This document shows positions 29,949 to 39,206 of a stretch of DNA of 64,000 bases, piece after piece. This stretch comes from Microbacterium sp. Nx66. Its GTDB lineage: Bacteria > Actinomycetota > Actinomycetes > Actinomycetales > Microbacteriaceae. The notes under the pieces are model-generated. The model did not search any database. It had not been told where the DNA came from and was given only the letters and a program-made list of their open reading frames with translations. Where the stretch lies: the NCBI RefSeq assembly GCF_904066215.1, contig NZ_LR880474.1, forward strand, positions 1 through 64,000, written 5' to 3'. Made by a program: the position numbers and the translations under genes. The first letter of the stretch is position 1; the number at the start of each line of letters is the position of its first letter.

Positions 29949-30069
29949 CTCACGTCCTCATCCTGGAGGGACGAAAGTCACCCTGGAGTTCCCTGATCGC
30001 TCCCCCTACTCTCAGCCGTATCCCAGTTCGGAGGGGTGGGTGAACTGGGCACGGAACAGGGGAGTGTCC

Positions 30070-33000
30070 ATGCAGTTCTCTCTGCATACGAATTCCGAAC
30101 GCGAACAGAAGAACAAGGACCGGAGAACGCGACGACGCCTGCTGTCGCCGCGACGACCGTGGGCGGTGGCGACGATGCTGGCCCTCGTGCTCGGGTCGCT
30201 CGTCGCGCCCGTGCTGCCCGCGACGGCAGCCCCTGGTGACCCGGCGCAGCTGTACCTCGGCGTCTCGTACGAAGGTCCGATCGTCGGCTCCGACAAGGAC
30301 CTCACGGCACCCACGGAGTGTCCGGCGAACTCGGTCCTCACCGCGGTGCAGACGGAGAACCGGACGGCGGAGGCCCCCGGCGCGACCGGCAACTCGATCC
30401 TCACGCGCTTCAGCCTGCAGTGCTCCACGATCACCGTGAGCAACGCGGGCGTCGTCACCGCGACGGTGAACCCCACCTGGATCACCGGACCGGTCTACGA
30501 CCAGAGTCGCGGCAACGTGCAGACCGCGACGTGCCCCGCGAACACTTTCGTGCACCGCATCACCGGCACGACCTTCGTCGGCGACAACGGGGCGCGCTGG
30601 CCCTCCTCGGTGCAGATCACGTGTCGTCCGATGACCTTCACGGCGACCGGCGAGCTGCGGGTCAACCTCGCGGCGACCCCCACCGTCCTCACCGCAGGCC
30701 AGAACTTCAACACCAACGGCGGTCTCGACACGCCGACACCCCGATGCGGCCCCGCCGGGACGACCGGAACGAGCGACGTCGTCGTGCGCGGCTACCGGGC
30801 TCAGAGCGGTGGCGAGGGCATCGACGGCTTCAATCCCTCCTGTACGACCATCCCCGACGACTTCGGCGATGCGCCGGCCAGCTACGGATCGGTCTCCCAG
30901 GAGCTCAATGCGGCGACGTATCTGGGGTGGTCGGCCGATGCCGAAGGCGCCATGCAGTACAGCGCGACCGCCACGGGCGACAACGCGGTCGGCGGCACGG
31001 CCCCCAACCAGACCATCAACGACGAGACGGGCGTGGCGTCGTTCGGGCCGATCATGGCCAGCGTGACCAACACCTATTCCGTGTCGGTGCTGGCCTCGAA
31101 CAAGGTGCCCGGCGTGCCGGCGACTTTGGTCGGCTGGATCGACTTCAACCGCAACGGCGTGTTCGACGCGAACGAGGGTGCCACCGCGGCGGTGCCCGCA
31201 GGGACGGCGGACGGCTCGTCGGTGACGCTGAACTGGTCCGGCATCGCCTCCCAGACGGTGGGCGGGCAGACGTTCGCGCGGTTCCGCATCCAGAGCGGGA
31301 CGGGTCTGACCACGGCGACCCCGACGGGGACCGGCGGCCCGGGTGAGGTGGAGGACTATGCCCTCGCGATCACGGCTCCGGCGCCGTCTCTGGCGTTGAC
31401 GAAGACGGTCACGCCGACCACCGCCAGTGCGGCGGGGGACACGGTGACCTACTCGTTCGCGGTCTCCAACACCGGCAACGTCGCCGTCTCGGGTCTCGGC
31501 ATCCGCGAGTCCGCGTTCAGCGGCACCGGGACGCTCGGGGCGGTGAGCTGCGCGGCGACGACGCTCGCCGTGGGGCAGAACACCACCTGTACGGCGGCAT
31601 ACACGCTGACGCAGGCGGACATCGATGCGGGCACGGTGACGAACACCGCGCTCGCGACCGGTACCTCTGAAGCGAACACCGGTGTGGAGAGCAACCCGAG
31701 CACCGCGACGGTCACGACGACCCGCACCCCGGCGCTCACGGTCGTGAAGTCGGCGACCCCGTCCGGACCGGACGACTTCACGGTCGGACAGGTGATCGAC
31801 TACTCGTTCATCGTGACCAACACGGGCACCGTGACCGTCTCGAACATCGCGGTGAACGAGACGGCGTTCACGGGTTCCGGCTCCCTGTCGACGATCGAGT
31901 GCCCGGTCGCCCCCCTCGCCCCGGGTGCGCAGACGACCTGTAGCGCGAGGTACACCCTGACGCAGACGGACGTGGACGGGGGATCGGTCAGCAACACCGC
32001 GACCGCCACCGGTGTGCCGCCGGGGTCGCTGACGCCACCGGTGTCGCCGCCGTCGACCGTGCGCGTGCCGGTGGACCCGGCTCCGGCGATCTCGCTGGAG
32101 AAGAGCTCCGAGACGACCGCGATCACCGGCGCCGGACAGACGATCGACTACTCCTTCCTCGTCACGAACACCGGGAACGTGACCCTGACCGACGTGGGCA
32201 TCGATGAGGAGGCCTTCTCGGGCACCGGGGCGCTGGACGTGAGCTGCCCGGCCGGCGCCGGATCCCTCGCCCCGGGAGCCGAGGTCACCTGCACCGCGAG
32301 CTACACCGTGACCGCCGCGGACTACAACACGTCCGCGCTCACGAACACGGCCACCGCGACGGGCACGCCGCCGACCGGCACGGCACCGGTGTCCTCGCCG
32401 TCCACCGTCGAGATCCCCGTCACCTCCGCTCCGGCGCTCACGGTGACGAAGTCGGCGGACCGCACGGAGATCACCGCCGCGGGTCAGACCATCACCTACT
32501 CCTTCCTCATCACCAACACCGGAAACGTGCCGATCGCCGACGTCGGGGTGACGGAGACCACCTTCACCGGCACGGGTACGGCTCCTGTCATCACCTGCCC
32601 CGCGGCCGCCGCATCGCTGGCTCCGGGTGCGCAGGTGACGTGCACCGCTCCCTACGTGGTGACCCAAGCCGACATCGACGCGGGCGGGGTGACCAACACC
32701 GCGACCGTGACCGGGGAGCCGCCCACGGGCGAACCGCCGGTGTCACCGCCCTCGACCGTGGTGGTCCCTGCGGACGAGACGCCCGCGATCAGCCTCGTCA
32801 AGACCGCCGACCCGACGTCGATCACCGCCGCCGGCGCGACCGTCGACTACGCGTTCCTCGTGACCAACACCGGCAACGTGACCCTGACCGACATCTCCGT
32901 GGCCGAGACCGCGTTCTCCGGCACGGGCACGGCCCCTGTCATCACCTGTCCGGCCGCCGCCGCCACACTCGCTCCGGCCGCCCAGGTCACCTGCACCGCG

Positions 33001-36000
33001 TCCTACGATGCGACGCAGGCGGACGTCGACGCGGGTCAGGTGACCAACACCGCCACCGCGACGGGCACGCCGCCCCGCGACCTCGAGCCCCCGGTCTCCA
33101 CCCCCTCCACCGCGATCGTCACCGTGCCGAGCAGCCCCGCCCTCACGGTCGCGAAGTCGGCCGACCGGACGGAGATCACGGCCGCGGGCCAGACCATCAC
33201 CTACGCCTTCCTCGTCACCAACACCGGCAACGTGACCATCGCGGACGTGACCGTCGACGAGGTGTCGTTCACCGGGACCGGCGCGGCTCCGGTCGTCACC
33301 TGCCCCGCGGGCGCGGCATCGCTCGCGCCCGGGGCCCAGGTCACCTGCACTGCGACCTATGAGGTGACACAGGCCGACATCGACGCGGGCGGCGTGACGA
33401 ACACCGCCACCGTGACCGGTGACCCGCCCGGAACCCTCGAGCCGCCGGTGTCGCCGCCCTCCGAGGTCGAGGTCCCGTCGATCGAGACGCCCGGGATCAC
33501 CGTCGTGAAGTCGGCCGATCCTTCGACCGCCGCCGGCTACACGGTCGGAACGGAGATCACCTACACCTTCGTCGTCACGAACACCGGCAACGTGACCCTC
33601 ACCGACGTGACGGTGGATGAGACGGCCTTCACGGGCTCGGGCGAGCTGTCGGCGATCACCTGTCCGGCGGGGGCCGCGGCGCTCGCGCCGGGGGCGCAGA
33701 TCGCCTGCACCGCCACGTACACGCTGACGCAGACCGACGTCGACTCGGGGCAGCTGTCGAACACGGCGACGGCGACCGGAACGCCGCCTTCCGGCACGCC
33801 GCCGGTGTCGCCGCCGTCGACGGTGGAGATCCCGGGTGACCCGGCGCCGGCGCTGACCGTGGCGAAGACCGCGGATCGAACCGAGATCACGGCGGCGGGG
33901 CAGACGATCACCTATTCGTTCCTGGTGACCAACACCGGTAACGTCACGGTGCGCGACATGACCGTGGACGAGGGCACCTTCACGGGCACAGGGACGGCTC
34001 CCGTCGTGACCTGTCCGGCGGGTGCGGCCACCATGGCACCCGGGGCCCAGGTCACGTGCACCGCCGAGTACGTCGTCACGCAGGCGGACATCGATGCGGG
34101 CGGGGTGACGAACACCGCGACCGTGACGGGCACGCCGCCGTCGGGGGAGCCGCCGGTGTCGCCGCCGTCCGAGGTCGAGGTGCCGTCGGAGCCGTCGCCC
34201 GGCCTGTCGGTCTCGAAGACGGCGGACCGGACGGAGATCACGGCCGCCGGGCAGACGATCACCTATTCCTTCCTCGTCGTGAACACCGGCAACGTGACGC
34301 TGACGGATGTCGAGGTGACGGAGGCCTCGTTCACCGGCACAGGGACGGCACCCCTCATCGAGTGCCCGGCCGCGGTGGCGTCGCTCGCTCCGGGAGCCGA
34401 GGCGACCTGTACGGCGGAATACGTCGTCACCCAGGCGGACATCGATGCGGGCGGGGTGACGAACACCGCGACCGTGACGGGCACTCCGCCGTCGGGGGAG
34501 CCGCCGGAGTCCCCGCCGTCCGAGGCCGAGGTGCCGTCGACTCCGGCACCGGGACTGTCGGTGGTGAAGTCGTCCGACCGCACCACGATCACCGCAGCGG
34601 GCCAGACGATCACGTATTCCTTCCTCGTGACCAACACGGGGAACATGACGATCGCCGACGTGACGGTGGACGAGACGACCTTCACCGGAACCGGCACGGC
34701 TCCGGTCGTGACGTGTCCCGCCGCAGCCGCATCGCTCGCGCCGGGAGCCCAGGTCACCTGTACCGCGCCCTACGTGGTCACCCAGGCTGACCTGGATGGC
34801 GGCGGGGTGACGAACACCGCGACCGTGACCGGCACGCCGCCCACGGGCGAACCCCCGGTCTCACCGCCGTCGACCGTGCTGGTCCCCGGCGACCCGGCAC
34901 CCGCGCTGACCGTGGCGAAGACGGCCGACCGGACGGAGATCACCGCCGCCGGGCAGACGATCACCTATTCGTTCCTCGTCACCAACACCGGAAACGTCAC
35001 GCTCACGGAGGTGGGCGTGGACGAGGTCTCGTTCACCGGTACCGGCACCGCGCCGGTGGTGACCTGCCCCGCGGGAGCAGAATCGCTCGCCCCGGGGGCG
35101 GAGGTGACGTGCACCGCACCGTACGTCGTGACGCAGGCCGACATCGATGCGGGCGGTGTGACCAACACGGCCACGGGCACGGGAACGCCGCCGTCCGGGG
35201 AGCCGCCGGTGTCGCCGCCGTCGACGGTCAGGGTGCCGTCAGACGGGTCGCCGGCCCTCACGGTCGCCAAGACGGCGGACCTCACCGAGATCTCGGCCGC
35301 AGGGCAGACGATCACGTACTCGTTCCTCATCACCAACACGGGCAATCTGACGATGACGGACGTCGGTGTCGAGGAGGTGTCGTTCTCGGGGACGGGAACC
35401 GCGCCGGTGGTCACGTGTCCTGCCGAGGCGGCATCGGTGGCCCCGGGAGCGACGGTGACCTGCACCGCGCCGTACGTGGTCACCCAGGCCGATGTGGACG
35501 CCGGGCGACTGACGAACACGGCTGTCGCGACGGGGGAGCCCCCGACGGGACCGCCGACCAGCGAGCCGCCGGTCACGCCGCCGTCGACGGTCGAGGTCCC
35601 CGGCGACCGGAACCCGGCGATCACGGTCGTGAAGTCGGCCACCCCGAATGCTCCGGACTCCTATGTGGTGGGCCAGGAGGTCACGTACTCGTTCGTCGTG
35701 ACCAACAGCGGCAACGTCACGCTGACGGATGTCGTGGTGAACGAGGGGGCGTTCTCGGGGACGGGGACGCTGTCGGCGATCGACTGCCCGGCAGGCACCG
35801 CATCGATGGCCCCCGGGGCGCAGCTCGTCTGCACCGCGTCGTACGTGCTGACGCAGGCGGACATCGACGCCGGTCAGGTGACGAACTCCGCCACGGCGAC
35901 CGGCGTCCCGCCCGGGGATCTGCAGCCTCCCGTGTCGCCGCCGTCGGAGACGCGCGTCCCGGCGCTTCCCGCCCCCGGCCTGAACATCGTGAAGTCCGCG

Positions 36001-36522
36001 ACCCCGGCCGTGATGACCACCGTGGGGGAGACTCTGGAGTACTCCTTCGTGGTCACCAACACGGGCAACGTGACGCTGGCGGACGTGGCCGTCGACGACA
36101 CCGACTTCTCCGGGGAGGGCGAGCTGTCGGCGGTCACATGCCCGGATGAAGCGGCCCGCATCATCCCGGGGCAGACGGTGACCTGTACGGCGACGTACAC
36201 GACCACTCAGGCCGACGTGGACTCCGGACGGCTGACGAACACCGCGACGGCCACGGCGACACCGCCCACGGGCACGCCGCCGGTGTCACCGCCGTCGACC
36301 GTGGAGGTGCCGTTCGACGGGACCAACTCCCTCGCGATCGAGAAGCGGGCGACGACCGTCGACGTCAACGCCAACCGGATCATCGACCTCGGCGATCGCG
36401 TGGAGTGGACGATCATCGTCACCAACACCGGGGCACAGACGGTTCCGACATCGCCGTGTCGGACCCGACGGCCGGTGCGGTCACCTGCCCGGCGACGAGC
36501 CTCGCCTCCGGGGAGCAGATGA
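30070..36522 (+). CDS. Giant secreted DUF11-like repeat protein (frameshifted near the C-terminus)
   Basis: As sequenced, 2,150 residues. It has a long Sec signal peptide (basic region RRTRRRLLSPRRPW, hydrophobic core to about residue 50, cleavage near ATAAPG). A Cys-containing N-terminal domain is followed by a GEVED-type domain (about 260-435, DDFGDAPASYGSV to GEVEDYAL). From residue about 439, 14 complete DUF11-like modules of 116-121 residues run in tandem; typical motifs are TYSFLVTNTGNVT, ADIDAGGVTNTATVTG and PPVSPPSTVEVP. A fifteenth is broken. Codon GTT 36442-36444 should be followed by TCC in the -1 frame; instead the frame runs out at 36522 with an unrelated Arg/Pro-rich tail. The missing C-terminus is annotated separately. 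RBS AGGGGAG. Likely a cell-surface or stalk protein. Confidence 0.88.
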   Translation: MQFSLHTNSEREQKNKDRRTRRRLLSPRRPWAVATMLALVLGSLVAPVLPATAAPGDPAQLYLGVSYEGPIVGSDKDLTAPTECPANSVLTAVQTENRTAEAPGATGNSILTRFSLQCSTITVSNAGVVTATVNPTWITGPVYDQSRGNVQTATCPANTFVHRITGTTFVGDNGARWPSSVQITCRPMTFTATGELRVNLAATPTVLTAGQNFNTNGGLDTPTPRCGPAGTTGTSDVVVRGYRAQSGGEGIDGFNPSCTTIPDDFGDAPASYGSVSQELNAATYLGWSADAEGAMQYSATATGDNAVGGTAPNQTINDETGVASFGPIMASVTNTYSVSVLASNKVPGVPATLVGWIDFNRNGVFDANEGATAAVPAGTADGSSVTLNWSGIASQTVGGQTFARFRIQSGTGLTTATPTGTGGPGEVEDYALAITAPAPSLALTKTVTPTTASAAGDTVTYSFAVSNTGNVAVSGLGIRESAFSGTGTLGAVSCAATTLAVGQNTTCTAAYTLTQADIDAGTVTNTALATGTSEANTGVESNPSTATVTTTRTPALTVVKSATPSGPDDFTVGQVIDYSFIVTNTGTVTVSNIAVNETAFTGSGSLSTIECPVAPLAPGAQTTCSARYTLTQTDVDGGSVSNTATATGVPPGSLTPPVSPPSTVRVPVDPAPAISLEKSSETTAITGAGQTIDYSFLVTNTGNVTLTDVGIDEEAFSGTGALDVSCPAGAGSLAPGAEVTCTASYTVTAADYNTSALTNTATATGTPPTGTAPVSSPSTVEIPVTSAPALTVTKSADRTEITAAGQTITYSFLITNTGNVPIADVGVTETTFTGTGTAPVITCPAAAASLAPGAQVTCTAPYVVTQADIDAGGVTNTATVTGEPPTGEPPVSPPSTVVVPADETPAISLVKTADPTSITAAGATVDYAFLVTNTGNVTLTDISVAETAFSGTGTAPVITCPAAAATLAPAAQVTCTASYDATQADVDAGQVTNTATATGTPPRDLEPPVSTPSTAIVTVPSSPALTVAKSADRTEITAAGQTITYAFLVTNTGNVTIADVTVDEVSFTGTGAAPVVTCPAGAASLAPGAQVTCTATYEVTQADIDAGGVTNTATVTGDPPGTLEPPVSPPSEVEVPSIETPGITVVKSADPSTAAGYTVGTEITYTFVVTNTGNVTLTDVTVDETAFTGSGELSAITCPAGAAALAPGAQIACTATYTLTQTDVDSGQLSNTATATGTPPSGTPPVSPPSTVEIPGDPAPALTVAKTADRTEITAAGQTITYSFLVTNTGNVTVRDMTVDEGTFTGTGTAPVVTCPAGAATMAPGAQVTCTAEYVVTQADIDAGGVTNTATVTGTPPSGEPPVSPPSEVEVPSEPSPGLSVSKTADRTEITAAGQTITYSFLVVNTGNVTLTDVEVTEASFTGTGTAPLIECPAAVASLAPGAEATCTAEYVVTQADIDAGGVTNTATVTGTPPSGEPPESPPSEAEVPSTPAPGLSVVKSSDRTTITAAGQTITYSFLVTNTGNMTIADVTVDETTFTGTGTAPVVTCPAAAASLAPGAQVTCTAPYVVTQADLDGGGVTNTATVTGTPPTGEPPVSPPSTVLVPGDPAPALTVAKTADRTEITAAGQTITYSFLVTNTGNVTLTEVGVDEVSFTGTGTAPVVTCPAGAESLAPGAEVTCTAPYVVTQADIDAGGVTNTATGTGTPPSGEPPVSPPSTVRVPSDGSPALTVAKTADLTEISAAGQTITYSFLITNTGNLTMTDVGVEEVSFSGTGTAPVVTCPAEAASVAPGATVTCTAPYVVTQADVDAGRLTNTAVATGEPPTGPPTSEPPVTPPSTVEVPGDRNPAITVVKSATPNAPDSYVVGQEVTYSFVVTNSGNVTLTDVVVNEGAFSGTGTLSAIDCPAGTASMAPGAQLVCTASYVLTQADIDAGQVTNSATATGVPPGDLQPPVSPPSETRVPALPAPGLNIVKSATPAVMTTVGETLEYSFVVTNTGNVTLADVAVDDTDFSGEGELSAVTCPDEAARIIPGQTVTCTATYTTTQADVDSGRLTNTATATATPPTGTPPVSPPSTVEVPFDGTNSLAIEKRATTVDVNANRIIDLGDRVEWTIIVTNTGAQTVPTSPCRTRRPVRSPARRRASPPGSR

Positions 36523-36657
36523 CATGCACGGTGCCCCCGCACACCATCGACGCCGCGGACGTGCGTCGCGGCGAGGTGCGAAACGTCGCGACGGTGACGG
36601 GGAACACGCCGGACGGGCCCATCGATCCGCCGACCTCGCAGACGATCACCCGAGTGG
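31384..36657 (+). repeat. Tandem ~351-bp repeats encoding DUF11-like modules
   Basis: Fifteen units with a period of about 351 bases (range ~345-363). Boundaries fall at the 'PALTV.K' motif, for example 31384 and 31729. Central units (4, 6 and 8-11) are most alike and share long stretches such as TEITAAGQTITYSFLVTNTG. The terminal units (1, 2, 13-15) are more diverged. This pattern suggests growth by central duplication, and such DNA is prone to recombination and misassembly. Confidence 0.92.
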
Positions 36658-36803
36658 TCCCCACCCCGCCGACCGGTCTCGCGGTCACGGGCGGCACGCT
36701 GATGGCCGGAGGGCTCCTCCTCGGGGGAGTGATGGTCCTCGCCGGGCTGGGTCTCGGCCTCACCCGGGTGCGCCGGCGAGAGGAAGAGCAGGAGCAGCGC
36801 TGA
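36444..36803 (+). pseudogene. Out-of-frame C-terminus of the giant repeat protein (LAVTG sorting signal and membrane anchor)
   Basis: 119 codons in the -1 frame continue the fifteenth module directly from SDIAVSDPTAGAV onward. They end with PTPPTGLAVTGG, a hydrophobic helix of about 25 residues, and a charged tail RVRRREEEQEQR. LAVTG (36678-36692) fits the LAXTG class E sortase motif. The sequence itself is undamaged, so only one missing base near 36441-36444 separates it from the main reading frame. It has no RBS of its own. Either a true frameshift mutation or a sequencing/assembly error. Confidence 0.85.
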
Positions 36804-36813
36804 CCGAGAAGTG

Positions 36814-36846
36814 GTCCGTGGCGGGTGCGAATCACCCGCCACGGAC
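36814..36846 (+). terminator. Strong hairpin after the giant gene
   Basis: 14-bp perfect GC-rich stem (36814-36827 with 36833-36846, five-base loop), 11 bases after the C-terminal stop and 22 bases before the lipoprotein ATG. No U-tract. It may end the large transcript or stabilise one half of a bicistronic mRNA. Confidence 0.65.
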
Positions 36847-36868
36847 GGTCGGGTCGAAGGAGGAGCCC

Positions 36869-37336
36869 ATGATGTCCGCACGCCACCGCAGGATCGCCCG
36901 TCTCACGGCGCCGCTCCTGATCTCCGTGTTCCTGCTCAGCGCCTGCTCCGCGGCCGAGGAGGAGCCGACCCCTACCCCGACCGCCGCGGACGGAGCGCCG
37001 CAGATCCCCGGTGAAGAAGAAGGGGTCGTCGGAGCGACGAGCGTACCGGAGGACGTGCCGGACGCTCCGGAGGTGCGCGCCGGCACTCAGATCACGACCT
37101 GCACCACGGAGGACGACGGCGGGACGGCGGAAGGCGTGGTCGGCAATCCCACGGACGAGGATGCGACGTACGTCGTGACCGTGTTCTTCACCACCGACGC
37201 GGCCACGGTCGTCGGGTCCGGTCAGGCGACGGTGGAGGTCCCCGCCGGGGAGGAAGCCGACTGGTCCCTCACCGCGGACTTCGTGCCGCCGAGCGATCTT
37301 CGCTGCGCGCTGCGCGGGGCCGGCGCCGCGTCCTGA
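36869..37336 (+). CDS. Predicted lipoprotein
   Basis: 155-residue secreted protein. The signal peptide has a basic start (MMSARHRRIARL), hydrophobic core and lipobox LLSAC, so Cys near residue 26 should be lipidated. An acidic, Pro/Thr-rich linker (EEEPTPTPTAADGAP) leads to a ~90-residue domain with two Cys (TTCTTED and LRCALRG). That domain resembles small FxLYD-like beta domains found on actinobacterial lipoproteins, but the match is only structural impression. RBS AAGGAGGAG. It lies directly behind the giant surface gene. Confidence 0.78.
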   Translation: MMSARHRRIARLTAPLLISVFLLSACSAAEEEPTPTPTAADGAPQIPGEEEGVVGATSVPEDVPDAPEVRAGTQITTCTTEDDGGTAEGVVGNPTDEDATYVVTVFFTTDAATVVGSGQATVEVPAGEEADWSLTADFVPPSDLRCALRGAGAAS

Positions 37337-37360
37337 ACCGACCGCCGTCGACGGGCGCCG

Positions 37361-38221
37361 CTACGGCGCGGGGACGTAGCGCGCGAGCGGGTCGAAGGGA
37401 GGCTGCGAGGAGAGGTGCGCGACGGCGGCAGCGCCCACCGCGCAGGCCGTCTGCAGGGCCGACTGCGCTGACAGTCCGCTCTGCAGGGCGAGCACGAGCG
37501 CGGCGCAGAAGGCGTCTCCCGCCCCCACGGTGTTGAGCGCGCGGGTGGGCACGCCGTCCGCCCGTGCGATCTCCTCGCCGCCGCGGAAAAGGGCAGCCCC
37601 CGCGGCGCCGTAGGTCACGGCGACGAGGGCGGCATCGGCCAGCTCCGGCATCAGCTCGCGCTCGGTCTCGTTCACGATGAACAGATCCACCCGCTGGAGC
37701 AGCGCGTCGGGAAGGGGCTGTGCGGGGGCGGCGTTGACGGCGACGAACCCCTCGGCGCGGGCGACGACGCTCTCGACGACGGACATCGCGATCTCCAGTT
37801 GCAGCAGGACGGCCTCGTTCGGCCCGACGGCGACGTCCTCGAGGGAGACGAGCTCGTTCGCGCCGGGGCACACCGCGATCTGGTTCTCGGCGTCGGCACC
37901 CACGACGATGAGGGCCGTCCCGGTGGGCGCGGCGACCGTGCGCAGGTCCGCGGTGTCGACGCCGGCGTGGCCGAGCTCATCGCGCATCCAGGCGCCGTCG
38001 GCGTCGGCCCCGACGGCCCCCACCATCCGGACCCGGCCGCCCAGCTTGGCCGCCGCGACGGCCTGGTTGGCACCCTTGCCGCCGAGATCGCGCGAGAGCC
38101 GGCCCCCGGCGACGGTCTCGCCGGCGGTCGGCAGCCGATCGACGAAGGCGGTGAGGTCGACATTGGCGCTCCCGACGACGACGAGGGAAGGGGCGAGGAC
38201 AGCGTCCGGCTTGACGTTCAT
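37361..38221 (-). CDS. rbsK: Ribokinase-like PfkB-family sugar kinase
   Basis: 286-residue kinase. PfkB signatures are present: GGKGANQAVAAAKLGG near residue 47 and NTVGAGDAFCAALVLAL (anion hole and catalytic Asp) near residue 240. The start region VVGSANVDLTAFVDRLPTAGETV is ribokinase-like. It probably phosphorylates ribose released by the divergently encoded nucleoside hydrolase. Both genes share a LacI-type operator in the 49-base gap. Slightly shorter than E. coli RbsK (309). Confidence 0.88.
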   Translation of the reverse strand: MNVKPDAVLAPSLVVVGSANVDLTAFVDRLPTAGETVAGGRLSRDLGGKGANQAVAAAKLGGRVRMVGAVGADADGAWMRDELGHAGVDTADLRTVAAPTGTALIVVGADAENQIAVCPGANELVSLEDVAVGPNEAVLLQLEIAMSVVESVVARAEGFVAVNAAPAQPLPDALLQRVDLFIVNETERELMPELADAALVAVTYGAAGAALFRGGEEIARADGVPTRALNTVGAGDAFCAALVLALQSGLSAQSALQTACAVGAAAVAHLSSQPPFDPLARYVPAP

Positions 38222-38230
38222 GAGAAAGAG

Positions 38231-38245
38231 TGTAAACGTTTACGC
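38231..38245. promoter_or_regulatory. LacI-family operator between rbsK-like and nucleoside hydrolase genes
   Basis: Perfect 12-bp palindrome GTAAACGTTTAC (38232-38243) with a central CG, the usual LacI/GalR operator form. It sits 10 bases upstream of the rbsK-like start and 27 bases upstream of the hydrolase, so one bound repressor could silence both. Confidence 0.8.
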
Positions 38246-38270
38246 ACACCCGATTGCAAAGGAGCACCCC

Positions 38271-39203
38271 ATGCCCGTCCCCGTCCTCCTCGACTGCGAC
38301 CCCGGCCACGACGACGTCTTCGCCATCTGGCTGGCGGCGGGAGACGAGCGCATCGACCTCCGCGGCGTCACGACCGTCGGCGGCAACGGCTACCTGGAAC
38401 ACACCACCAGGAACGCGCAGATCGCCCTCACGGTCGCGGGCGTGACCGGCGTCCCCGTAGCTGCGGGAGCCGACAAGCCGCTCCGCCGCGAGCTCACCCC
38501 GGGGGCCTGGATCCACGGGGACAACGCCCTCGGTGGACCCGTCCTCCCCGAGCCCACGGTCCCGCTCGACCCGCGGCACGCCGTCGACTTCCTCGCGGAG
38601 ACCCTGAAGGCCTCCGCGGAGCCGATCACGGTGATCCCCACGGGCCCGCTGACGAACATCGCCCTGCTCCTCCAGCAGCACCCGGAGGCGGCTCGCAACA
38701 TCAAGGAGATCATCTGGATGGGCGGATCGACCGGACGCGGCAACGTCGGCGCCTATCCCGAGTTCAACGCCTGGGCCGACCCCGAGGCCGCGGCGGTCGT
38801 GTTCGCCTCCGGTCTGCCGCTCACCATGGTCGGCCTCAACATCTCCCACCAGGCGCTCATCACCGAAGAGGTCGTGCAGCGGATCGCGGCGGTCGGCAAC
38901 CGCACGGCGGCGTTCGGCGTGGAACTGCTGCGCTTCTTCTCCGCGTCGTACGACAAGGCCGAGGGGATGCCGGAGGGACCGCTGCACGACCCCATCACCG
39001 TCGCCATCGCGATCGATCGCGCCGTCGCCACGGTGCAGCGCTGCCATGTCGACATCGAGACGGCCGGCGAGTTCACGGCAGGGGCGACGTGTGTCGACCT
39101 CCACGACATGCTCGGCAAGGAGCCGAACGCCGACGTCGCGCTGACCCTCGACGTGCCGGCCTTCTGGAACCTGGTGACGGATGCCGTCGCAGCACTCGCC
39201 TGA
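38271..39203 (+). CDS. Nucleoside hydrolase (IunH family)
   Basis: 310-residue N-ribohydrolase that splits nucleosides into base and ribose. The Ca-binding N-terminal motif DCDPGHDDVFAI (DxDxGxDD) is intact. PTGPLTNIALLL, the NISHQALIT segment and a late active-site His/Asp (LHDPITVAIAID) match the family. ATG 38271 with AAAGGAG RBS. A long upstream open frame is not coding. Exact substrate (uridine, inosine or broad) is not predictable here. Confidence 0.93.
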   Translation: MPVPVLLDCDPGHDDVFAIWLAAGDERIDLRGVTTVGGNGYLEHTTRNAQIALTVAGVTGVPVAAGADKPLRRELTPGAWIHGDNALGGPVLPEPTVPLDPRHAVDFLAETLKASAEPITVIPTGPLTNIALLLQQHPEAARNIKEIIWMGGSTGRGNVGAYPEFNAWADPEAAAVVFASGLPLTMVGLNISHQALITEEVVQRIAAVGNRTAAFGVELLRFFSASYDKAEGMPEGPLHDPITVAIAIDRAVATVQRCHVDIETAGEFTAGATCVDLHDMLGKEPNADVALTLDVPAFWNLVTDAVAALA

Positions 39204-39206
39204 GGG

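Noticed and set aside
29950..32667. Long antisense frames across the giant repeat gene
   Set aside because: They follow the 351-bp repeat period and mirror the sense codons, so are by-products of the repeats.
31384..36657. Repeats as a CRISPR array
   Set aside because: Units are ~351 bp, diverged, in frame and without spacers. They encode protein modules.
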